Assembly (NCBI GenBank): GCA_036961205.1
Contig: JBALVI010000006.1
Coordinates: 1 to 64,000, forward strand
DNA length: 64,000 nucleotides
DNA from: CALJFL01 sp036961205
GTDB taxonomy: Bacteria; Pseudomonadota; Gammaproteobacteria; Pseudomonadales; Halieaceae
Direction: 5' to 3'
Position 1 is the first letter of the stretch, and the number at the start of each line of letters is the position of its first letter. Below are positions 7,911 to 17,268 of the stretch, one piece after another. Under the pieces are notes generated by a model. It worked only from the letters and a program-made list of their open reading frames with translations, searched no databases and was not told the origin of the DNA. The position numbers and the translations under genes are program-made.

Positions 7911-8462
7911 TCATGGGCAGGTTGAAGCTCCAGATCTTGCTACGCTAGGTTTGCCTGTTGCTGAAACAGTAATCACCCGTTTCTGACCACCCACGGTGGG
8001 CGTTTTTCGACAGGCAGTAAAACTAGCCTGCGTCCCTGACACCCCAGAGGGTTGAAATATCATTGTGTGAGCACTGGCAAGGGTATCTGTTAAGACGAAC
8101 CCACCCGCTAATTCGGGCATCCGCTTTATCACCGTGGAATTTGGGTCCAGAACTATCCACCCCTGGTCCCAGTCTCCACTACCTATGCAACTTATACCAT
8201 TGGCAGACGCACACATAGTCATGATCGAGTTGCGTTTTATCGCTTCGCCCCTGGCCAAATAGACACTGGTAACGATTTCATTGGCGTAGGTTTTCAACTT
8301 GTTACTCAAGATAAGTTCCGAGTAACTCGGGGCGGCTATCACTATTAGAATAGCGGTAATTACCACCACTATCATCAGCTCCACTAGGGTAAAGCCGCCC
8401 TGCGCAGCGCGCGACGTGCCCCCGCCCAGCGAGCTAAGGCTTTGATCAGAACTTGCTTTCAT
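7911..8462 (-). CDS. fimT: Minor pseudopilin, GspH/FimT family (first pilin set)
   Basis: A 183-residue class III prepilin-like protein. The PilD cleavage and methylation site is G-FTLVELMIVVV (Glu at +5) after a 23-residue leader. The hydrophobic helix is followed by the YANEIVTSVYLARGEAIKRN segment typical of FimT/FimU/GspH. Such proteins prime pilus assembly and sit at the pilus tip with PilV, W, X and Y1. The start overlaps the pilY1 stop by 4 bases. In this operon fimT is the last gene, whereas in the second set, and in Pseudomonas, fimT/fimU is first. FimU is an equally good name. Confidence 0.85.
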   Translation of the reverse strand: MKASSDQSLSSLGGGTSRAAQGGFTLVELMIVVVITAILIVIAAPSYSELILSNKLKTYANEIVTSVYLARGEAIKRNSIMTMCASANGISCIGSGDWDQGWIVLDPNSTVIKRMPELAGGFVLTDTLASAHTMIFQPSGVSGTQASFTACRKTPTVGGQKRVITVSATGKPSVARSGASTCP

Positions 8463-11400
8463 TCTTCAATATTCCAATAAACCCGAGCCTTGGGCTGCGT
8501 CCAGGTCGTTGTGCCTCCAGGCGTACTGCCACCCAGTGAAGAACCCTCACCGCCACAACCAATACAGAATTCAGTAGTTGTGCCATCATCGAGTTCAACC
8601 TTACCTGCCACAGGTGACGGAGCCAAACCGCCGCCGGTCAGTGGAATTGTTTTTCCAACGCCATTGATATAATTGACATTGAACGCTGTCGCTGTCCCTA
8701 GATTATTATCACAACTTGCCTCATTGGGGTCGGCAGGAATATGGGTACTGAAATTTATTTCATTGGCAACGGTCAGAGCAGAGGTAACCACCTGCTCACC
8801 TGCGGCGAGCGCCATCCTCCAACCTTTCAGCCCCAGGGAAACACCGACCCCGGCACCATCATTCGGATCAACTGGTGTCAGACTGTCTAGGCAAATAATA
8901 TCTGCACCACAGGTGGCATTTTCATCAGATAACCAGGTACTGACTGTTGGGCTGTCCAGCACGTTGAAAAAGTAATTATCAACATCGTTACTGGCGCCGT
9001 ATTGCCGAATTGGCTTTTCGCGGTCGCCGGTGCCAGCGAAGACACCGAGGGAAGAGCCAAGATCAATAACATCCGGGCCAAACAGAAATTTACGCTTATT
9101 AGTGCAGGCCCCGGCTGCGGTATCACAGCCAAGTTTAGCGATGGGCTGCATCAGCCATGAACCTGGCAGAGTGTTCCCTATAGGTAATGGAGCCGCCAGA
9201 GTGCCCCCATGAATCCGATAAATAGTACCGCCCATATCGGTGGCATACGCGTATCTTATTTCGGGATTATTCTCCGATTTGGGCACTATCGTAACGGAAC
9301 CAACAACGGCTCTATCCGGTGCATTAAACTTTTGCAGAATTGCGCCGGTGTCCGCGTCCAGCAAATAAACTGCCTGTCCTTTGCTGGTGGCTGCGCAATT
9401 ATGATTTCGACCAGCAGCGCCGGTTGTGTCATTATCGTCATCATCACAATTGTCATAGCCCCCTCCCATGATGATCATCGGAGTAGCGCCAGCGCCGTAG
9501 CCCTCGGCAAAGGTAATATTCGGTGGCGACCATGTCTGACCTATGTCAGCCCAGTCAGCTGTCGAACAGCCAGCATCGCCAATTAAATTCGGGCAACCTT
9601 TTTTCCAGCGCAAGGTGGGGGCAGCAGGGTTTGTAACATCAAAAGAGTAAAGAACACGGCCCGCCCTGCGTGTACCAGCATAAAGAATTTTCTTATCCGC
9701 TACACCGCCGATAGTACCCTCAAATGCAGTGAGCGGGCCATCGATCCCATACGGCTTGGCCAGCCCGCTAGATCCTGCATTGGAACCTGAGGCTGGTGTT
9801 TTTACCGTCACGGTATTCAGTTTATTGCGCGCAATTTGCGTATAGAACTCGGGCGGCATAAATGCCCACATTTCCTGGCCCGGTGCTATTGAGCCAATGT
9901 CACCGTCAGTGCCACCGGCGGCAATGCCAGTAGCGTCGGTTCTATTGGCATTAATTGCCCTCAGGATACCGTCGTTGCCGCTGTAAAAAACAACAATCTC
10001 ACGATCGGTATTGTCACCGTAATTGATGGCGACCGGACGGGAGTGGATAACGTCGCCGTGCACCGAAGGACGCATTTCTGTGCTGTTATTACCATCGATA
10101 TCTTCGTCTTCAGTGTCAATTCCCAGTGCCCAGCTAATCGTCGCAGCATGATCAGCGGCGGCCACGCCCAGCTCTGCCGCGGAAACATTCGTGGTATTAA
10201 AGGGCACCTGATGGGCGGCTATCTGACAGTTGGCAAAAGTAGAACTACAGGTTTGCACGGGCCGTGTGGTGCTGCTGCGTAACACATATGCCGCTGCGCC
10301 TTTTTCCACGATAGGACCATCCGGGCCATTATGGGTCTCGTACTTCACGCCACCAATGGTGCACTCACCACGAGGTTCCAATGGTGCGGACCAATAGCCA
10401 TCTGGATTATCCTTGTCCGGCGTCCACTGGCTTCGAGCACACTCCGTGATAAAACCGGTATTGCCGTTAATAGCGCCTTGACCATCAGCGTCTTGAAGCT
10501 GCAAGTCGCCGCTAACATTCAGGCCGAGTTTGTACTGCTTCATATTACCCGGCCAACGCGGAAAGCCATCTCCATCGGGACGGAAGAAACCGATATAAAC
10601 GCGATTTAGGAATGTACTTTGGGCTGTTGTGGACGCGGGGAGCGCCACCGAGGCGAATACCGAGTTAACCGATAATATTTCGCTGAATACAATGTCCAGC
10701 GCATCATCCAGGTCATTGGGATCAGGTACGTCGAAATATTTACCGCCGCTGACCTTAGCCATGCTCTGTAGCAAGGCAGTAAAACCAGGTCCTTGCCCGT
10801 TTGTTACTTTGTTGATGTCTATCGTATAGGTCGTGATCTCGGTATCCGGGTCGGCTTTCGCCCAGCGGGCCCATTCGTCAGCCCAATTGCTCTGAGAACC
10901 ACTAGGGGATATGCTTATCACAGTGTCGTCCCCTCCCGCTGTTACTAGTTCCCCCTTAAGAAAATTGGATTCATTCGAAGGATCCTGCACTGCGCCGTTC
11001 CCTATCCATACGATAAAGTTCTTGGCACAACTGCCACTGATGATCGGGCTGTTGTAGGGCGACCCACCCTTACTCGGAATGGCGTTTCCGTTTAGGCCAT
11101 TTCCAGATATCGCATACACCGCAGCCGATCTAGCCGTAGTTCCGGAGTTATTCTCAGTATTGCCATTGTAGTCGGTTTTGGCCTTCTCATTTCCCGCGTG
11201 GGGGTCATTACCATGAAAGTAATGGTAGCCCTCCATCATCGTCGTGGCGCCTTTACCACTGTTACTCCTATCGCTTATTTTATCAAAGGAATCTATAAGT
11301 TGCGCATATATCTCCTTGGTCGGAGCATCCATTTTACGCACAGCGGCCCTGATGTAACCACCGCCGGTTTGGTTGTTGCCCCGGACGCCGCTGCCACCAG

Positions 11401-11653
11401 TCTCGCTGAACATCATGATGCCCACATTTACCTTGTTGACATCCAGCCCACGAAAAAGCGAGGCCAGCGCCGTCATTTCAACCTCAAACGGTGAGCTCCA
11501 GTTGCCCGTGTTATCAACCATCAGCAGAACATTGGGCAACCCGTTATTGGTGGCCGATGTACTGAGAAATAAATCGATATCTTCTGATTTCGGACTCATA
11601 GTAATAGAAAATATCGCACCAGCGAGAAGAGCCTTAAACAATACTGATTTCAT
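8459..11653 (-). CDS. pilY1: PilY1/PilC-type pilus tip adhesin (first set, with vWA-like domain)
   Basis: A large secreted tip adhesin and assembly factor of type IV pili, 1064 residues from an ATG that has AGGGTG six bases upstream. A signal peptide (about residues 1-23) precedes an N-terminal vWA-like domain (about 35-330), whose first strand VLLMVDNTGNWSS carries a D-x-T-x-x-x-S variant of the metal-binding MIDAS motif. The C-terminal half is the PilY1 beta-propeller (about 520-1000), with the acidic loop DTEDEDIDGNNS that resembles the calcium site of PilY1 proteins. The gene lies in a pilE-V-W-X-Y1-fimT operon and overlaps fimT by 4 bases. It is the more MIDAS-like of the two PilY1 proteins in the window. 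Confidence 0.92.
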   Translation of the reverse strand: MKSVLFKALLAGAIFSITMSPKSEDIDLFLSTSATNNGLPNVLLMVDNTGNWSSPFEVEMTALASLFRGLDVNKVNVGIMMFSETGGSGVRGNNQTGGGYIRAAVRKMDAPTKEIYAQLIDSFDKISDRSNSGKGATTMMEGYHYFHGNDPHAGNEKAKTDYNGNTENNSGTTARSAAVYAISGNGLNGNAIPSKGGSPYNSPIISGSCAKNFIVWIGNGAVQDPSNESNFLKGELVTAGGDDTVISISPSGSQSNWADEWARWAKADPDTEITTYTIDINKVTNGQGPGFTALLQSMAKVSGGKYFDVPDPNDLDDALDIVFSEILSVNSVFASVALPASTTAQSTFLNRVYIGFFRPDGDGFPRWPGNMKQYKLGLNVSGDLQLQDADGQGAINGNTGFITECARSQWTPDKDNPDGYWSAPLEPRGECTIGGVKYETHNGPDGPIVEKGAAAYVLRSSTTRPVQTCSSTFANCQIAAHQVPFNTTNVSAAELGVAAADHAATISWALGIDTEDEDIDGNNSTEMRPSVHGDVIHSRPVAINYGDNTDREIVVFYSGNDGILRAINANRTDATGIAAGGTDGDIGSIAPGQEMWAFMPPEFYTQIARNKLNTVTVKTPASGSNAGSSGLAKPYGIDGPLTAFEGTIGGVADKKILYAGTRRAGRVLYSFDVTNPAAPTLRWKKGCPNLIGDAGCSTADWADIGQTWSPPNITFAEGYGAGATPMIIMGGGYDNCDDDDNDTTGAAGRNHNCAATSKGQAVYLLDADTGAILQKFNAPDRAVVGSVTIVPKSENNPEIRYAYATDMGGTIYRIHGGTLAAPLPIGNTLPGSWLMQPIAKLGCDTAAGACTNKRKFLFGPDVIDLGSSLGVFAGTGDREKPIRQYGASNDVDNYFFNVLDSPTVSTWLSDENATCGADIICLDSLTPVDPNDGAGVGVSLGLKGWRMALAAGEQVVTSALTVANEINFSTHIPADPNEASCDNNLGTATAFNVNYINGVGKTIPLTGGGLAPSPVAGKVELDDGTTTEFCIGCGGEGSSLGGSTPGGTTTWTQPKARVYWNIEE

Positions 11654-11689
11654 TTTACTCACCCTGCCAGCCGCCTAGGCTGGAATTTA

Positions 11690-12199
11690 TCAACTGCAAT
11701 TTGCAAGTTTTTGCGTGTCCGTCAGCAATACCCGAACACCGTGGATTACCCGTATTTTGGCGCCCGTTGATGCCGCGGTCGCGGTGACATCTAACTCCCA
11801 GACTGTGTTCCAACCAGTTACCGATGACATACCCGGCAGCTGGACACTACTAAAAGAGGTGGCAATTGCGGGCGTGGCCCGGACACAGACTGGAGCCGGC
11901 ATATTCACCAGATAATCGTTTACGGAATCTTTATCCAGATCCACACCAAAATCATTAATAACTGCGGCCGCCGGACCGCCGATGTCTGTGGCAAAGCTCG
12001 ATGAGATCACGTTTTCAATAATCACGCTGGCGGAGGACAAGGCCTCATCGCGAGCCTGCACATTTCCGACAGCACGGAGATTAGTAGTACTCATAGACAG
12101 GGCCGTGGTTATAATGCCGGTGATAAGCAGCAACAGAACCATGCAGACAAAAATAGTGACCACCCCGGATTGTTGCCGGGGTAACTGGGAAAGGTTCAT
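11690..12199 (-). CDS. pilX: Minor pilin PilX (first set)
   Basis: A 169-residue minor pilin. The N-terminus PRQQSGVVTIFVCMVLLLLITGI has the PilX-type leader and hydrophobic helix; unlike other pilins it lacks the Glu+5 F-T-L-x-E motif, which is usual for PilX. The rest is a small globular domain. PilX helps prime assembly and bridges PilY1 to the other minor pilins. The start overlaps the pilW stop by 4 bases, and 36 bases separate its stop from pilY1. Confidence 0.85.
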   Translation of the reverse strand: MNLSQLPRQQSGVVTIFVCMVLLLLITGIITTALSMSTTNLRAVGNVQARDEALSSASVIIENVISSSFATDIGGPAAAVINDFGVDLDKDSVNDYLVNMPAPVCVRATPAIATSFSSVQLPGMSSVTGWNTVWELDVTATAASTGAKIRVIHGVRVLLTDTQKLANCS

Positions 12200-13398
12200 G
12201 GTGTTTCTCTCCTCGCCGAATTATTACCTATTCGAACCGTAGAACTGAATGCATGGCGTTTATAGGTTTTGTCTGTAAATGTAATCCCGGTTGCCAGGCC
12301 CATTCTGTAGGTTTTACTGTCGTTGTATCCCGGTGATGGTTCACCAGCTCTGGCGATCAAGTGTACTTTGACCACCACAGCGTTTATCAACTGACTCAAT
12401 GTGCACGCACTCCCGCAGTGCACATAGGGGCTCTCAGGTAAGCCGTCGCCGCGGTTAAGTGGGTCCGCGCGATTTAAGGGAACTTTCCAATTCACCCCCT
12501 GGGAATAATTTATGGGTACCGGGGGGGTCTCAAATTGTCCATCGCCGAGCAAGTCCAGACCCAATTCGACCCGAAAACGCTCAATCCCCTCTACCAGAGG
12601 GACAGCAGCCACTTGCACAACAGACCCGCCAGAGAGGTCGAATTCGGACCGCATTAGCGTTGGGATACCGTCTCCAGGTGTGATCGCATATGTGCGTACG
12701 TAGTAAATATGCTGATTGAATTTTCGTTTTAACTCGGCAGTACCCGAGGAAATCGTCGGCGGCGAACCTGCCACACCAATACAGTCACGCTGATACATGA
12801 CAGAACTTGAATTGGGATCAAGCGCAAAATTTATCCCGACGGCGCGTTGAAGTTCGCAGTTCGAGGACTTGAAATATAACTTCCCAGCGATATCAGCTTC
12901 GCAGTTAGTTGCACCGGGTAGACATTTACTGGCATGCCTGACGATCACAACGTCCGTATTGGGTTGCTGCGCAGGTAACAGTGCATCGCAGGCAGCGGGG
13001 ACATCATCGTACACTTCAAGCGGAATGCCAGTAACCGAATTCAGATATTGTTGCAAGGTGACGCCCCCATTGGCAGCGGGGGTTCCCCAGGAGGCATACG
13101 CCAGACAAGGCCTGGGAATAACGGTGGGCACATCGATGGGCACAGTTGTCAAAGAGATATCGTCGAACTCCGGCACATAACGCCCCCAGTAGCCAGAATG
13201 TGCCAAATCCGTGCGCAAAAATTGCATAGCAAAACGGGCATTTTCGACCTGGCTATTGGTCTTGGCCATTTCCTCGTTCGAGCGAGATATATCCACATAA
13301 AGCTGCGTGATGCCTGCTACCACAATAATGCCCAGCGCAAGCGCCACCATTTGCTCGACAAGAGACAGTCCCAGCTGCTTTATTGAATACAATCTCAC
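12196..13398 (-). CDS. pilW: Minor pilin PilW (first set)
   Basis: A 400-residue minor pilin with prepilin site G-LSLVEQMVALALG and a long C-terminal domain, the usual size for PilW. The segment SNEEMAKTNSQVENARFAM after the helix is characteristic of the family. Six or more cysteines in the globular part suggest disulfides. It overlaps pilV (upstream) and pilX (downstream) by 4 bases each, so the operon is tightly coupled. Confidence 0.9.
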   Translation of the reverse strand: MRLYSIKQLGLSLVEQMVALALGIIVVAGITQLYVDISRSNEEMAKTNSQVENARFAMQFLRTDLAHSGYWGRYVPEFDDISLTTVPIDVPTVIPRPCLAYASWGTPAANGGVTLQQYLNSVTGIPLEVYDDVPAACDALLPAQQPNTDVVIVRHASKCLPGATNCEADIAGKLYFKSSNCELQRAVGINFALDPNSSSVMYQRDCIGVAGSPPTISSGTAELKRKFNQHIYYVRTYAITPGDGIPTLMRSEFDLSGGSVVQVAAVPLVEGIERFRVELGLDLLGDGQFETPPVPINYSQGVNWKVPLNRADPLNRGDGLPESPYVHCGSACTLSQLINAVVVKVHLIARAGEPSPGYNDSKTYRMGLATGITFTDKTYKRHAFSSTVRIGNNSARRETP

Positions 13399-13991
13399 AG
13401 GGCCAAATTCGATATATTAAGAGTGGTCGCTATGTATCTACGACACAGGTCATCTTGACAATCAGAGCCTGCAGCACCATCGTATACGTTTGTACTTTCC
13501 TTACCGCAGGTAGCCTTTATCCTGGGCAGCGGGGTGAATATGGGCGTAAGTCCTTGCCAAACAATTGTCACAAGGTATTGTCCACTGCCCAAATCTTCGA
13601 CGCAGCCACGGCCATTAATCATGGACCCAACTTCGTTTCCACCGATGGTTTCGGTATTACCCTGAAGCGACTGGCACCACTCTCGCACATCTTCTTCAGC
13701 CAGATTACCTACTGTCGCGGCAGGGCAGGTCATCCCAAACCCGAGAAAATCTGCTGTGGGGTCAGCAATTGTATAACTAAGTGCATTGGCTCGATTGGCC
13801 AATAGTCGATCCGATATATCATTTAACAGCATAATTGCCTGGCTGCGCTGATAAGACTCAAGTTCTGATTTTTGTAATTGCGCCTGCACGCTGATTAAAC
13901 CCCACATACCAATAATGACAATAACTATCGTTACCATCACCTCGATCATTAAGGCGCCGCCTTGTGATTTCATTTGTGACACAGGGCTCAT
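13395..13991 (-). CDS. pilV: Minor pilin PilV (first set)
   Basis: Minor pilin of about 198 residues with leader MSPVSQMKSQGG and helix ALMIEVMVTIVIVIIGMWG (Glu+5 present, cleavage after the second Gly). The ATG at 13991 forms an ATGA overlap with the pilE stop, which decides the start over a TTG 9 bases upstream. The C-terminal part matches PilV in size and has several cysteines. It lies second in the pilE-V-W-X-Y1-fimT operon. Confidence 0.87.
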   Translation of the reverse strand: MSPVSQMKSQGGALMIEVMVTIVIVIIGMWGLISVQAQLQKSELESYQRSQAIMLLNDISDRLLANRANALSYTIADPTADFLGFGMTCPAATVGNLAEEDVREWCQSLQGNTETIGGNEVGSMINGRGCVEDLGSGQYLVTIVWQGLTPIFTPLPRIKATCGKESTNVYDGAAGSDCQDDLCRRYIATTLNISNLAL

Positions 13992-14410
13992 CGTTCCCAA
14001 AACCTCGTGGGAGTTCCTGTACCCAGGTCGTTGAGGCTCATATCGGGGTCACTTGCCTGAAATCCGCCACTGGGCATAAATGTTATTAGATAGGAGGGGA
14101 CCGTGGCGACGCCGACGGTTAAGGTATAGGTATAATTCGAACTGACATCTGGGTCCAGGACAAAGCCATTGGTTTCAAGGGTCGTCTTATCCATATAGGA
14201 ACGATTAGACAGCAGAAATTGCTGCTGCCGACTGGCAATATCCATCATTTCGGCCTGGGCTGCGGAACGATTGGCGCGGATCACCTGATTTTGATACGCC
14301 GGCAGTGCAATTGCCAACAAAACCGAGACAATGACTACCACGATCATCAACTCTATCAACGTAAAGCCGGAGATCCGGCTCGCTCTTCCCATTGAGATCT
14401 TATTCAACAT
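13988..14410 (-). CDS. pilE: Minor pilin PilE-like (first gene of the first pilin set)
   Basis: About 141 residues from the ATG at 14410 (MLNKISMGRASR), with prepilin site G-FTLIELMIVVVIVSVLLAIALPAYQ and the PilE hallmark YQNQVIRANRSAAQAEMMDIASRQQQF. A longer open frame continues 45 codons upstream, but that part has no pilin leader character and would leave an unusually long leader. An ATG six codons further in (14392) is also possible. It is the likely first gene of the operon. A TTGCTA-N16-TACTGT pair upstream is a weak promoter candidate. It is homologous to the pilE at 23041. Confidence 0.85.
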   Translation of the reverse strand: MLNKISMGRASRISGFTLIELMIVVVIVSVLLAIALPAYQNQVIRANRSAAQAEMMDIASRQQQFLLSNRSYMDKTTLETNGFVLDPDVSSNYTYTLTVGVATVPSYLITFMPSGGFQASDPDMSLNDLGTGTPTRFWER

Positions 14411-14602
14411 ACCTAGCTTGTCTCTATCTTTTCCACATTCCAACAGTATCATTGCCGGAACAACTAGCAATCGGGACTGGACCGGCGGGCTAAATAAACC
14501 GCCAACGGCATGAAATCGCTCAACTTTGTGATATTTAGCACACATTCGCGAGTGCGCAGCAGTAGTGCGATGGAGTAATAACCCCCTGAAGTGACCGCCC
14601 GT

Positions 14603-17179
14603 TCAGGCGGCCTTAAACCGAGGTAGCCCATCCTTGAGGTCAACTTCGATTGTCTGCCCCGGTTCGTACTCACCAGCAAGAATACGCTGAGCCAGAGGAT
14701 TCTCCAGTTCCTTCTGAATCGCACGCTTCAACGGCCGAGCACCGTAGACCGGATCAAATCCTGCAGAGACCAATTTGTCCATAAACGCATCGCTGATTTC
14801 AAGATCCAGAGATCGCTCAGCCAGGCGCTGCTTTAGTCCTTGCAACTGGATGCCGGCTATAGACCGGATCTGCTCTTTCCCTAGGGGATGAAACACCACA
14901 GACTCATCAATCCTATTGATAAATTCAGGGCGAAAATGTGTCCCTACCGCGGTCATTACCGCAGCCTGCATAGCATCGTAGTTGTCTTCCCCGGACATCT
15001 CCTGAATAACATCAGAACCGAGATTGGAGGTCATTACGATAACCGTATTGCGGAAGTCTACCGTTCTGCCCTGGCCATCGGTAAGTCGGCCATCTTCGAG
15101 CACCTGCAACAGTATATTGAACACATCCGGATGGGCTTTCTCTACCTCGTCCAGCAGCAGCACGGAGTAAGGCCTGCGCCTCACGGCCTCAGTCAGGTAA
15201 CCGCCCTCCTCGTAACCTACATAGCCCGGTGGTGCACCGATCAGACGCGCGACCGAGTGTTTCTCCATAAATTCGGACATATCAATTCGCACCATGGCCT
15301 GATCGCTGTCAAACAGAAACTCGGCCAGGGCCTTGCATAGCTCAGTTTTACCTACCCCGGTGGGGCCTAAGAACAAAAATGAGCCATTCGGTCTATTCGG
15401 GTCTGAGAGGCCTGCCCTGGAGCGACGTACCGCGTTGGAGACTGCTGTCACCGCCTCATCCTGGCCGACAACCCTGCTGTGCAAAGAGTCTTCCATGCGC
15501 AGCAGCTTCTCGCGATCACCCTCCAACATTTTGGAGACAGGAATACCGGTCCAGCGAGAAACGACCTCGGCTACCTCTTCATCGGTAACTTTGTTGCGCA
15601 GCAATGTGTGCTCAACCGTTTCCGTTTCATGTGCCAACTCCAGTTGTTTCTCCAACTCAGGCATCACCCCATACTGGATTTCAGACATGCGGGTAAGGTC
15701 ACCGGCCCGCCGTGCCGTCTCCAGATCAAGCTTGGCCTGTTCCAGATCACTCTTGATTTGCGCTGCGCCTTGCACCGACGCCTTCTCTGCTTTCCACACT
15801 TCTTCCAGATTAGAGAATTCGCGGGTTACAAGTTCGATTTGCTCATCGAGCAACTCGACCTGTTTCTTGGCCGCCGGATCGGTATCTTTTTTAACTGCTT
15901 CTCGTTCAATTTTCAGCTGAATCAAACGACGTTCCAGCTTATCCATGGATTCCGGCTTGGAATCGATTTCCATACGAATGCGGCTAGCCGCTTCATCTAT
16001 CAGGTCTATTGCTTTATCGGGAAGCTGGCGGTCGGTGATGTAGCGCTGCGATAACTTGGCCGCTGCGATAATCGCCGCATCGGTAATATCCACCCCGTGG
16101 TGGACTTCGTAGCGCTCCTTCAAGCCGCGTAATATGGCAATGGTGTCTTCTTCGTTAGGCTCTTCCACCAACACCTTCTGGAAGCGACGCTCCAATGCTG
16201 CGTCCTTTTCAACGTACTGACGATACTCATTCAGCGTAGTGGCACCGACACAGTGCAACTCACCACGCGCCAGTGCTGGCTTGAGCATATTGCCCGCATC
16301 CATGGAGCCCTCAGCCTTACCCGCGCCGACCATAGTATGTATTTCGTCGATAAACAGAATAACGCGACCCTCCTGCTTATCCAGCTCATTGAGGACCGCC
16401 TTCAAGCGTTCTTCAAAATCCCCACGAAATTTTGCACCGGCCAGCAGTGCGCCCAGGTCCAGCGACAAAACTCGCTTGTCTTTTAAGCCCTCGGGTACCT
16501 CACCGTTAACAATACGCTGGGCCAAACCCTCGATAATGGCGGTTTTACCCACGCCGGGTTCGCCGATCAGAACCGGATTGTTTTTTGTACGGCGCTGCAA
16601 TACCTGGATAGTGCGACGAATTTCATCGTCCCGGCCAATCACCGGATCCAGTTTGCCCTGCTCCGCTCGCTCGGTGAGATCGATGGTGTACTTGTCCAGC
16701 GCCTCACGGGATTCCTCTGCCTCGGGGTTATCGACAGATTCGCCGCCACGCAGCTGCTCAATCGAACCTTGCAACGCGATGGCAGTCACGCCGCTGGATT
16801 TCAACAGCTCACCGACAGTGCCTTTTGACTCGAGCATCGCCAGCAACACCAGCTCACTGGAGATATAGGTATCGCCGCCTTTCTGGGCGAGTTTATCGGT
16901 CACATTCAGAATGCGCCCCAAGTCTTGCGACATGTGCACATCGCCGTCTGTGCCACTGACGGTGGGGAGGCTATCAATCGCCGCCTGCAAACCTGCACGC
17001 AAACCAGGGATATCCGCCCCCGCTTTTTGCAACAATGGCCGGGGTGAGCCGCCAGACTGCTCCAAAAGAGCACTCAGTAGATGCTGCGGCTCAATAAAAT
17101 TGTGATCTTTACCCAATGCCAGTGATTGAGCATCGGCCAGAGCACTCTGTAATTGATTGGTTAACTTGTCCATTCTCAT
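14603..17179 (-). CDS. clpB: ATP-dependent disaggregase ClpB
   Basis: Hsp100 disaggregase that works with DnaK/J to rescue aggregated proteins in the cytoplasm. The 858 residues contain the N-domain (1-145), the first AAA+ module with Walker A GEPGVGKT near 200, the coiled-coil M-domain (about 400-520), and the second AAA+ module with GPTGVGKT near 600. The length is standard. The start MRMDKLTNQLQ at 17179 has AGAGGAG nine bases upstream; an in-frame extension to 17203 lacks one. A sigma32 promoter lies just upstream. Confidence 0.98.
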   Translation of the reverse strand: MRMDKLTNQLQSALADAQSLALGKDHNFIEPQHLLSALLEQSGGSPRPLLQKAGADIPGLRAGLQAAIDSLPTVSGTDGDVHMSQDLGRILNVTDKLAQKGGDTYISSELVLLAMLESKGTVGELLKSSGVTAIALQGSIEQLRGGESVDNPEAEESREALDKYTIDLTERAEQGKLDPVIGRDDEIRRTIQVLQRRTKNNPVLIGEPGVGKTAIIEGLAQRIVNGEVPEGLKDKRVLSLDLGALLAGAKFRGDFEERLKAVLNELDKQEGRVILFIDEIHTMVGAGKAEGSMDAGNMLKPALARGELHCVGATTLNEYRQYVEKDAALERRFQKVLVEEPNEEDTIAILRGLKERYEVHHGVDITDAAIIAAAKLSQRYITDRQLPDKAIDLIDEAASRIRMEIDSKPESMDKLERRLIQLKIEREAVKKDTDPAAKKQVELLDEQIELVTREFSNLEEVWKAEKASVQGAAQIKSDLEQAKLDLETARRAGDLTRMSEIQYGVMPELEKQLELAHETETVEHTLLRNKVTDEEVAEVVSRWTGIPVSKMLEGDREKLLRMEDSLHSRVVGQDEAVTAVSNAVRRSRAGLSDPNRPNGSFLFLGPTGVGKTELCKALAEFLFDSDQAMVRIDMSEFMEKHSVARLIGAPPGYVGYEEGGYLTEAVRRRPYSVLLLDEVEKAHPDVFNILLQVLEDGRLTDGQGRTVDFRNTVIVMTSNLGSDVIQEMSGEDNYDAMQAAVMTAVGTHFRPEFINRIDESVVFHPLGKEQIRSIAGIQLQGLKQRLAERSLDLEISDAFMDKLVSAGFDPVYGARPLKRAIQKELENPLAQRILAGEYEPGQTIEVDLKDGLPRFKAA

Positions 17180-17233
17180 GCTAATAAACTCCTCTAACCG
17201 CATTTTCGGCGACTTATTGACTCATAAGGGGTT

Positions 17234-17261
17234 AAATGGGGCCAAATAGCCCTATTTCAAG
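17234..17261 (-). promoter_or_regulatory. Sigma32 heat-shock promoter of clpB
   Basis: On the minus strand CTTGAAA (17255-17261) is followed by a 13-base spacer and CCCCATTT (17234-17241). This equals the E. coli sigma32 consensus CTTGAAA-N13-CCCCATNT at every position. It lies between the pgeF stop and the clpB start, about 55 bases upstream of the ATG. Confidence 0.93.
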
Positions 17262-17268
17262 TAAGGAG

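Noticed and set aside
14411..14602. A possible sigma54 site ahead of the first pilE gene (target of PilR)
   Set aside because: The GG and GC pairs found are 11 bases apart, not 10, and the rest of the consensus is absent.
14595..14625. Hairpin at the clpB stop, considered as terminator
   Set aside because: The G/C stem overlaps the stop codon and no T-tract follows.
15333..15920. Long plus-strand open frames opposite clpB
   Set aside because: Mirror frames of a long, biased gene; Ser-rich chains without domains.
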